5,178 nucleotides of DNA from an uncultured Bacteroidota bacterium (GTDB lineage Bacteria; Bacteroidota; Bacteroidia; Flavobacteriales; Flavobacteriaceae), in the NCBI GenBank assembly GCA_903879875.1, contig CAIRNC010000388.1, positions 1-5,178 on the forward strand. Direction: 5' to 3'. The notes below the pieces were generated by a model. That model was not told the origin of the DNA, did no database searches, and saw only the letters and a list, made by a program, of their open reading frames with translations. Positions within the stretch are counted from its first letter, which is position 1, and each line of letters starts with the position of its first letter. Of the stretch, positions 1 through 4,441 are shown in pieces. Both the position numbers and the translations under genes were made by a program.

Positions 1-407
1 GTTCGAGTAACTTCTTCATTCATGTGATAAATTTTTAAAGCCAAAATGGACAATCTATCAAAAGCCCAAGCTGGACTTTCAGAATTGATTTTAGCATTGT
101 CTTTCACAACAACATGACTGTTTTTTTGAAGAAAATAACCGTCAATATATTCGACCATATCGGTACGCTCTTGATTAGAGGCGTCAATCCTTCTTTTTAA
201 AGTTAAAGCGGCAACTGGGTCGATATTTGGATCACGAATGATGTCTTCAAAGTGCCATTGCACAGTGTCAATCCAGTTTTTTAAATACAATAAATGTTCA
301 AATTTATCCTTCGGAAAAGGATTATTAATAGGTTGATCTACATTATCAAATTGATGATAATCGTGAATACTTTGTTCAAATACAGAATAAGCTAATTTTG
401 AAATCAT
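1..407 (-). CDS. DUF4254 domain protein (partial, C-terminus beyond the window)
   Basis: The minus strand reads open from an ATG at 407-405 to the window edge, giving the first 135 codons of a protein that begins MISKLAYSVFEQSIHDYHQF. The hallmark stretch KFEHLLYLKNWIDTVQWHFE (about residues 37-56), followed by DIIRDPNIDP, matches what I recall of DUF4254, a family of roughly 200 residues common in Bacteroidetes. About two thirds of the protein is therefore visible. There is no signal peptide or membrane segment. The segment is rich in charged and aromatic residues and probably helical, so a soluble cytoplasmic protein is likely. No catalytic motif is recognisable and the function is unknown. 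DUF4254 genes often lie near LPS or glycosyltransferase genes in this phylum, but nothing here confirms that. The gene is divergent from upp across a 79-nt region. The family call is from memory and fairly secure. Confidence 0.85.
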   Translation of the reverse strand, partial: MISKLAYSVFEQSIHDYHQFDNVDQPINNPFPKDKFEHLLYLKNWIDTVQWHFEDIIRDPNIDPVAALTLKRRIDASNQERTDMVEYIDGYFLQKNSHVVVKDNAKINSESPAWAFDRLSILALKIYHMNEEVTR

Positions 408-417
408 ATCTTTACAT

Positions 418-449
418 TTTGAAACACAAAGATACTTTTTATACTTTTA
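418..449 (+). promoter_or_regulatory. Possible promoter of upp
   Basis: TTTG (418-421) is followed after 20 nt by TACTTTTA (442-449), which matches the Bacteroidetes -7 box TAnnTTTG except at the last base. The start would fall near 454, so the AAACTTT tandem repeat would form almost the whole upp leader. The region is AT-rich and such boxes can occur by chance, so confidence is modest. Confidence 0.4.
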
Positions 450-457
450 CAGTGAAA
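427..457 (-). promoter_or_regulatory. Probable promoter of the DUF4254 gene
   Basis: On the minus strand the box TATCTTTG (434-427) matches the Bacteroidetes -7 consensus TAnnTTTG exactly. A weak -33 candidate, TTTC (457-454), lies 19 nt upstream. Transcription would begin near 420, leaving a leader of roughly a dozen bases before the ATG at 407. The -7 box sits between the -33 and -7 boxes proposed for upp on the other strand. Confidence 0.5.
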
Positions 458-479
458 CTTTAAACTTTAAACTTTAAAC
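455..479. repeat. Heptamer tandem repeat AAACTTT, about 3.6 copies
   Basis: Three perfect copies of AAACTTT (455-461, 462-468, 469-475) are followed by a partial AAAC (476-479). The array ends 7 nt before the upp start codon, in the divergent region between upp and the DUF4254 gene. The unit is not a multiple of three, but the array is non-coding, so a change in copy number would alter leader length or promoter spacing and not the reading frame. Confidence 0.9.
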
Positions 480-486
480 ATTTTTT

Positions 487-1140
487 ATGCAAATTCATTA
501 TATATCCGAAGCCAACAGTGTACTGAATCATTTTTTAGGACAAATTAGAAATGTAAATGTGCAGCATGACAGTATGCGTTTCCGTAGAAACATTGAGCGA
601 ATTGGAGAAATAATGGCTTATGAAATGAGTAAAGATTTGAATTATAAAGACATCGAGATTCAAACTCCACTTGGCGTAAAAAAGACTACAGCTATTGAAG
701 ATCAATTGGTTTTATGTTCCATTCTTCGTGCAGGTTTGCCTTTACATTTGGGGTTTTTGAACTATTTTGATGATGCCGAAAACGGGTTTGTTTCTGCTTA
801 TCGATACCACCCAAATAACGATGATACATTTGAAATAAAAGTGGAATATCAAGCAGTTCCAAACATTGGCAACAAAAATTTGATTCTAATCGACCCCATG
901 TTGGCAACAGGACAATCGATGGTTGCTGTTTTTAATAAATTAATCGAAAAAGGCAAACCGTCAACCATTCATATTGCAGTTGTAATTGCTGCGCCTGTAG
1001 GAATTGCTTATTTAGAAAAACATTTGCCAGACAATTGTCATCTTTGGGTTGCTACACTAGACGAAAAACTGAACGAAAAAAATTATATTCTTCCTGGTCT
1101 TGGTGATGCTGGAGATTTGGCTTACGGTAATAAACTTTAA
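487..1140 (+). CDS. upp: Uracil phosphoribosyltransferase
   Basis: This gene encodes a 217-residue cytoplasmic enzyme that converts uracil and PRPP to UMP and pyrophosphate, the pyrimidine salvage step. The type I phosphoribosyltransferase PRPP loop is clear: LILIDPMLATGQS at residues 132-144, with the acidic residue D136 and the TGQS phosphate-binding turn. The RAG motif that follows the first strand is at 81-83, and the uracil-binding C-terminal signature GLGDAGD is at 204-210, just before the end, as expected for the family. Length is close to the usual 205-220. The ATG at 487 is the only sensible start, because stops close in upstream and the family N-terminus is present. No Shine-Dalgarno is seen (the upstream bases are ACATTTTTT), which is normal for Flavobacteria. 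The gene ends 4 nt from the convergent trpS stop. It stands alone, with no partner such as uraA next to it. Confidence 0.96.
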   Translation: MQIHYISEANSVLNHFLGQIRNVNVQHDSMRFRRNIERIGEIMAYEMSKDLNYKDIEIQTPLGVKKTTAIEDQLVLCSILRAGLPLHLGFLNYFDDAENGFVSAYRYHPNNDDTFEIKVEYQAVPNIGNKNLILIDPMLATGQSMVAVFNKLIEKGKPSTIHIAVVIAAPVGIAYLEKHLPDNCHLWVATLDEKLNEKNYILPGLGDAGDLAYGNKL

Positions 1141-1144
1141 GATT

Positions 1145-2122
1145 TTATTCAAAACCTAACTTGGTTCGCACTCTTTTCAAAACGCCATCAGCTACCGCTC
1201 TTGCTTTTTCTGCTCCCGATTCTAAGGCTTTTTCTATTTCAGGAAGGTTTTCCATATAATAGGAATATACTTTTCTTTCGTTTTCAAATTTTTCTAAAAT
1301 CAATTCAAACAGTGCTTGTTTGGCATGACCATAACCAAAAACACGATTGTTATTTTTATATTTTTCGACCATTTCTAGCAGTTGCTTTTCTGTAGCCAAC
1401 AGTTTGTAGATGGCAAAAATCTTGCATGTTTGGGTATTTTTAGGTTCTTCTAAAGGTGTGCTGTCCGTTTCAATAGACATAATTTGTTTGCGCAACGCTT
1501 TGTCCTCCAAAAAAATATTAATGATATTATTTGCCGATTTACTCATTTTCCCTCCATTAGTTCCAGGCACATATTTGGTGTCTTCTTGAATAAATGATTC
1601 CGGCAAAACAAAGGTTTCTCCCATCAAATGATTGAATCTTGAGGCCACGTCACGCGTAATTTCGATGTGTTGTAGCTGGTCTTTTCCTACAGGAACAAAT
1701 TCAGCATCGTATAACAAAATATCTGCCGCCATCAGCATTGGGTAAGAAAACAATCCGGCATTTACATCTTCCAATCGGTCGGATTTATCTTTAAATGAAT
1801 GTGCCAAAGTCAATCGTTGAAAAGGAAAAAAACAACTCAAATACCAAGATAATTCGGCTGTTTGAGGCACATCGGATTGTCTGTAAAAAATCACACGATT
1901 TAAATCTAAACCACATGCCAACCAAGCGGCTGCGGTACTATATGTATTGGCTCTTAATGTTGTGCCATCTTTAATTTGAGTGATTGAATGCAAATCAGCT
2001 ATAAAAAGAAAAGATTCGTTTTCGGGTTTATTTGCTAGTGCAATAGCAGGAAGAATAGCTCCTAATAAGTTGCCTAAATGAGGCGTTCCTGTACTTTGTA
2101 TTCCTGTAAGTATTTTTGACAT
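1145..2122 (-). CDS. trpS: Tryptophanyl-tRNA synthetase
   Basis: This is a 325-residue class Ic aminoacyl-tRNA synthetase that charges tRNA-Trp with tryptophan using ATP in the cytoplasm. The class I signatures are both present: the HIGH equivalent PHLG at residues 14-17 (after TGIQSTGT) and KMSKS at 192-196. The tryptophan-pocket segment MAADILLYDA lies at 131-140, and its D134 corresponds to the conserved aspartate that contacts the indole nitrogen in bacterial TrpRS. GKDQLQHIEITRD at 146-158 is the conserved block at the ATP and dimer face. A helical tRNA-binding C-terminal domain follows. Length matches bacterial TrpRS (about 325-340), so the gene looks intact. The ATG at 2122 gives the standard N-terminus MSKILTGIQ. 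The gene is convergent with upp (4-nt gap) and divergent from plsC. No T-box-like leader is visible in the short upstream region. Confidence 0.97.
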   Translation of the reverse strand: MSKILTGIQSTGTPHLGNLLGAILPAIALANKPENESFLFIADLHSITQIKDGTTLRANTYSTAAAWLACGLDLNRVIFYRQSDVPQTAELSWYLSCFFPFQRLTLAHSFKDKSDRLEDVNAGLFSYPMLMAADILLYDAEFVPVGKDQLQHIEITRDVASRFNHLMGETFVLPESFIQEDTKYVPGTNGGKMSKSANNIINIFLEDKALRKQIMSIETDSTPLEEPKNTQTCKIFAIYKLLATEKQLLEMVEKYKNNNRVFGYGHAKQALFELILEKFENERKVYSYYMENLPEIEKALESGAEKARAVADGVLKRVRTKLGFE

Positions 2123-2172
2123 TGTATTTGTATTTACCGCAACCTAGATTTTATCCTGATGCAAAATTTCCG

Positions 2173-2180
2173 TAAAGTTA
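2173..2180 (-). promoter_or_regulatory. Weak candidate -7 box for trpS
   Basis: On the minus strand TAACTTTA (2180-2173) matches TAnnTTTG at all but the last base. An ATG trinucleotide 19 nt upstream matches only two of three bases of the -33 TTG. It would give a leader of about 45 nt. This is the best candidate in the gap, but it is not strong. Confidence 0.25.
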
Positions 2181-2185
2181 CTCTT

Positions 2186-2220
2186 TTTGTTAAAAAGTAC
2201 ATATTGTTTTCTTACATTTG
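2186..2220 (+). promoter_or_regulatory. Probable promoter of plsC, almost touching its start codon
   Basis: TACATTTG (2213-2220) is an exact TAnnTTTG -7 box. TTTG (2186-2189) lies 23 nt upstream, at the long end of the spacing reported for Flavobacterium promoters. The box ends only 4 nt before the ATG at 2225, so transcription from it would give a leaderless or nearly leaderless mRNA. The box also lies inside the 22-codon N-terminal extension that would exist if translation began at 2159, which argues against that earlier start. Confidence 0.5.
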
Positions 2221-2224
2221 GAAT

Positions 2225-2968
2225 ATGAAAATACTAAAATATACTTTTTGGATTCTTTGGAGAATATGGTTTTACTTCATGTTAGGGCTTCCCATCATTA
2301 TTATGTTCCCTTTTTTGTTTGTATCTATTTTGAAAGAAAAATGGTATCCTTACTTTTTTGTCATGGCTCGAATTTGGGCTAAAGTGATACTTTTTGGGTG
2401 TGGTTTTTATTACAAAATTGAACGCGAACAGGAATTAGACCCCAACAAAAGTTATATGTTTGTTGCCAATCATACTTCAATGACCGATATTATGTTAATG
2501 CTTGCGGTTGTTAGAAATCCATTTGTTTTTGTGGGTAAAAAAGAACTTTCAAAAATTCCATTGTTTGGTTTTTTCTATACACGGACTTGTATTTTGGTTG
2601 ATAGAGGCAGCAACCGAAGCCGAATGGAAGTTTTTGAAAGAGCTCAAAAAAGATTAAATCAGGGATTGAGTATCTGTATTTTTCCAGAAGGAGGAGTGCC
2701 TGCAGACGAATCTATTTTGTTAGATACGTTTAAAGATGGTGCAACGCGTTTGGCAATAGAACATCAAATTCCAATTGTACCCATCACTTTTGCGGACAAC
2801 AAAGAACGCTTTTCTTATACTTTTATGAGTGGAAGTCCAGGTTTGATGCGAGCCAAAACGCACAAGTTCATCCCTACATTAGGCAAGACATTAGCCGACA
2901 AAAAAGAAGTTACAGATGCTGTAAAAACCGTGATTTACAATCAACTTTTGGCGTTTCAAAAAAAGTAA
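2225..2968 (+). CDS. plsC: 1-acyl-sn-glycerol-3-phosphate acyltransferase (PlsC/AGPAT family)
   Basis: This 247-residue inner-membrane enzyme probably adds the second acyl chain to lysophosphatidic acid to make phosphatidic acid, the precursor of membrane phospholipids. Numbering from the start at 2225, residues about 6-35 form a hydrophobic membrane segment. The catalytic HX4D motif is NHTSMTD at 82-88 (H83, D88). The second block ends in VDRG at 125-128, the FPEG motif is at 153-156, and the fourth block IPIVPITF is at 182-189. All four acyltransferase blocks are intact and the length is typical. The frame is open upstream to an ATG at 2159, which would add 22 residues. I prefer 2225 because MKILKYTFWILWRIWFY resembles the usual N-terminus of flavobacterial homologues and an exact -7 box lies in the extension. 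The acyl acceptor cannot be proven from sequence; related enzymes acylate ornithine lipids. Its stop directly abuts the next gene's stop. Confidence 0.88.
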   Translation: MKILKYTFWILWRIWFYFMLGLPIIIMFPFLFVSILKEKWYPYFFVMARIWAKVILFGCGFYYKIEREQELDPNKSYMFVANHTSMTDIMLMLAVVRNPFVFVGKKELSKIPLFGFFYTRTCILVDRGSNRSRMEVFERAQKRLNQGLSICIFPEGGVPADESILLDTFKDGATRLAIEHQIPIVPITFADNKERFSYTFMSGSPGLMRAKTHKFIPTLGKTLADKKEVTDAVKTVIYNQLLAFQKK

Positions 2969-3376
2969 TTAGACCACGTGAATCTCTACTTCCTCATAGA
3001 TAGGATTGCCATCTGCATCATCTCCTTTGTAAAATCTAAAGACGTAGGAACCGTTGCTGGTTACATAAAAATTGAATGACACTTCCACAAGAGTATCTGT
3101 TAATCCTACACAATTGTTGTTTTCGGCAACACTAGTTTCAATAGCAATTGTTCGTTTATTCAAATCTTTTTGATACAAGAAACCTTCGTAATAATGGCAG
3201 TTGGAAGGACGTTTGTATTTCATTTTAATTTGATAGGTCTCCCCCATAGTAAAAGTTGGTGGCAAAGTATAACTATCAACAGGTAATACTTCCAAATGAA
3301 CTCTTGGACTATCATCAATAGGACTACAAGCGTTCAGAACTAAAAAACTGATAAAGAGTAAGGCTATTTTTTTCAT
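2969..3376 (-). CDS. Small predicted lipoprotein, function unknown
   Basis: This gene encodes 135 residues starting MKKIALLFISFLVLNAC: a lysine pair, a hydrophobic core and a lipobox LNAC with the lipidated cysteine at C17. It should be cleaved by signal peptidase II and anchored in the envelope. The mature part starts SPIDDSP, which is acidic but only loosely like the flavobacterial surface-export signal, so the final side of the outer membrane is uncertain. The rest (about 25-135) is rich in alternating hydrophobic and polar residues, such as SFNFYVTSNGSYVFRFYKG, suggesting a beta-sandwich. C60 and C89 could form a disulfide. I recognise no named family. The start is supported by the signal peptide and by a strong promoter 23 nt upstream. 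Its stop codon touches that of plsC on the opposite strand, so the two genes meet with no spacer. Confidence 0.8.
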   Translation of the reverse strand: MKKIALLFISFLVLNACSPIDDSPRVHLEVLPVDSYTLPPTFTMGETYQIKMKYKRPSNCHYYEGFLYQKDLNKRTIAIETSVAENNNCVGLTDTLVEVSFNFYVTSNGSYVFRFYKGDDADGNPIYEEVEIHVV

Positions 3377-3398
3377 GATATAATTGTATTGATTGATA

Positions 3399-3430
3399 CA
3401 AAACTAAGCTAATGATTTATAAGACACAAA
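3399..3430 (-). promoter_or_regulatory. Strong Bacteroidetes-type promoter of the small lipoprotein gene
   Basis: On the minus strand TTTG (3430-3427) is followed after exactly 20 nt by TAGTTTTG (3406-3399). Both boxes match the Bacteroidetes -33 and -7 consensus fully and the spacing is standard. Transcription would start near 3393, leaving a leader of about 17 nt before the ATG at 3376. It lies just downstream of the terminator of the next gene, so the small lipoprotein gene is probably transcribed on its own. Confidence 0.7.
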
Positions 3431-3453
3431 TTTATATCAAAAGTTTAAGATTT

Positions 3454-3483
3454 AAAAAAAATCACGCTCGACGGCGAGATTTT
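3454..3483 (-). terminator. Intrinsic terminator after the two-module lipoprotein gene
   Basis: On the minus strand, about 30 nt after the stop at 3514, a hairpin (3483-3458) pairs AAAATC with GATTTT and then CGC with GCG and one wobble pair, around a four-base loop, with a single A-A mismatch in the stem. It is followed by a run of eight T residues (3461-3454, partly within the stem base). The T tract makes it a Rho-independent terminator for the gene at 3514-4350. Confidence 0.75.
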
Positions 3484-3513
3484 AGATAAAATCTATTCCT
3501 GATAAATTTTAAG

Positions 3514-4350
3514 TTAAGGCATTGAACTAATTTTTTCATTCACTTTATCCATAAAATTATGGTAGTCTTCCGGTACATTTTGTTTGAATTGATCAATTAA
3601 CCAAACTCTGTTTAGGCCATTAAAATGATATTCGATATACAAGCCACCACCATCGCTGGCATCGGGCATTCCAATGACATGGTTGGTTTGGTTTAAAAGT
3701 GTTGAAGGAAAATAATTCATTAAATCGTTTGCGATTTGAAATTTATCTTGCGGCAATTGTACATAATTTGGAGGAGTCAACGGAGTTACGCCTGGATAGA
3801 CATCGTTGATGTCTTCAAATATTTTATCAGACGTTAGTTTGTATTTTTCTATACATTTTTCGCCACCGCATTCGCCATAATAATGACCAAAAATGAGATA
3901 ATTTTCATCACAATTTGTCATTCGAATCAGTTTATATTGATAGCCATCAGCAATTTGATTGTTATTGATAAATAAAGTATCCGCATTGATGGTGTAATAT
4001 GATTCAAAGTTGTCTATAATTTTCAAAGAATGTGAAGTCGCGCTGTTATTTGATGGTGTATAATTATTTTCAAAATTATACAAACCCGTTTGAAGTCCGT
4101 CATACATTGGATTCATATACAAATTATTATTGGCAACTGTCAAAACATGATTACTTTCATTAAAATGCCAAGTAATCCAACCTTGCGGAAAATGGCTATT
4201 TGTTCCTACAAATCCACCTGAAATAGTAGTTAAAGTCCATTTTCCATTGAGGGTGTTTGGTGGCGTTATATTGCTTTCATCATTATTACTTTGACACGAA
4301 AAAAGTATAACTAACAATAAAACGGTTTGTGTTAAAAGTTTTATTTTCAT
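3514..4350 (-). CDS. Predicted lipoprotein with lipocalin-like N-terminal and a second C-terminal module
   Basis: This gene encodes 278 residues. MKIKLLTQTVLLLVILFSC is a lipoprotein signal peptide with the lipidated cysteine at C19, and the mature start QSNNDES is polar and acidic, loosely like flavobacterial surface-export signals. After a short linker, residues about 34-145 begin LNGKWTLTTISGGF and continue as short beta-strands (for example ITWHFNESNHVLTVANN). This resembles the lipocalin-like domains of Bacteroidetes lipoproteins, where the opening G-x-W is characteristic. Residues about 147-278 form a different block with C147, C161 and C166 (GECGGEKC), the run DASDGGGLYIEYHF at 230-243, and a closing amphipathic helix NFMDKVNEKI. 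I recall this second block occurring in other flavobacterial secreted proteins, without a known function. Ligand and role are unknown. The gene sits between two intrinsic terminators and has its own promoter candidates, so it is likely monocistronic. Confidence 0.8.
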   Translation of the reverse strand: MKIKLLTQTVLLLVILFSCQSNNDESNITPPNTLNGKWTLTTISGGFVGTNSHFPQGWITWHFNESNHVLTVANNNLYMNPMYDGLQTGLYNFENNYTPSNNSATSHSLKIIDNFESYYTINADTLFINNNQIADGYQYKLIRMTNCDENYLIFGHYYGECGGEKCIEKYKLTSDKIFEDINDVYPGVTPLTPPNYVQLPQDKFQIANDLMNYFPSTLLNQTNHVIGMPDASDGGGLYIEYHFNGLNRVWLIDQFKQNVPEDYHNFMDKVNEKISSMP

Positions 4351-4370
4351 GACGTTTTCATTTTATATTT

Positions 4371-4406
4371 CAAAGGTACAAAAATAGCATAAAGGTTGCT
4401 TACAAA
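4371..4406 (-). promoter_or_regulatory. Candidate promoter with two tandem -7 boxes for the two-module lipoprotein gene
   Basis: On the minus strand two exact TAnnTTTG boxes lie end to end: TATTTTTG (4386-4379) and TACCTTTG (4378-4371). The only -33-like element is TTTG within the T run at 4406-4403, which is 16 nt from the first box and 24 nt from the second. Neither spacing is ideal. Use of the second box would leave a leader of about 15 nt before the ATG at 4350. The -33 element lies in the T tract of the recA terminator. Confidence 0.45.
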
Positions 4407-4435
4407 AAAAAATCCTGTTTGTTACAACAGGATTT
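4404..4435 (-). terminator. Intrinsic terminator of recA
   Basis: Read on the minus strand, AAATCCTGTT (4435-4426) pairs perfectly over 10 bp with AACAGGATTT (4419-4410) around a six-base loop, and the transcript then runs into nine T residues (4412-4404, overlapping the stem base). It starts 6 nt after the recA stop codon. This is a textbook Rho-independent terminator. Confidence 0.9.
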
Positions 4436-4441
4436 AATAAA

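Noticed and set aside
455..479. The heptamer array as a CRISPR remnant or protein-binding iteron set
   Set aside because: The units are 7 bp with no spacers, no cas genes are nearby, and there is no replication gene or origin-like context.
692..907. A 71-codon open frame on the minus strand inside upp
   Set aside because: It is fully antisense to a well-supported enzyme gene and has no recognisable protein features, so it is a shadow of upp codon use.
1201..1395. A 64-codon open frame on the plus strand inside trpS
   Set aside because: It is antisense to the conserved C-terminal part of TrpRS, and its phenylalanine- and leucine-rich content reflects the complement of lysine- and glutamate-rich codons.
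2159..2224. A 22-codon N-terminal extension of plsC from the ATG at 2159
   Set aside because: The frame is open, but the extension is not typical of the family, contains an exact promoter -7 box, and precedes a start that matches recalled homologues. It is kept as an uncertainty in the findings but not annotated.
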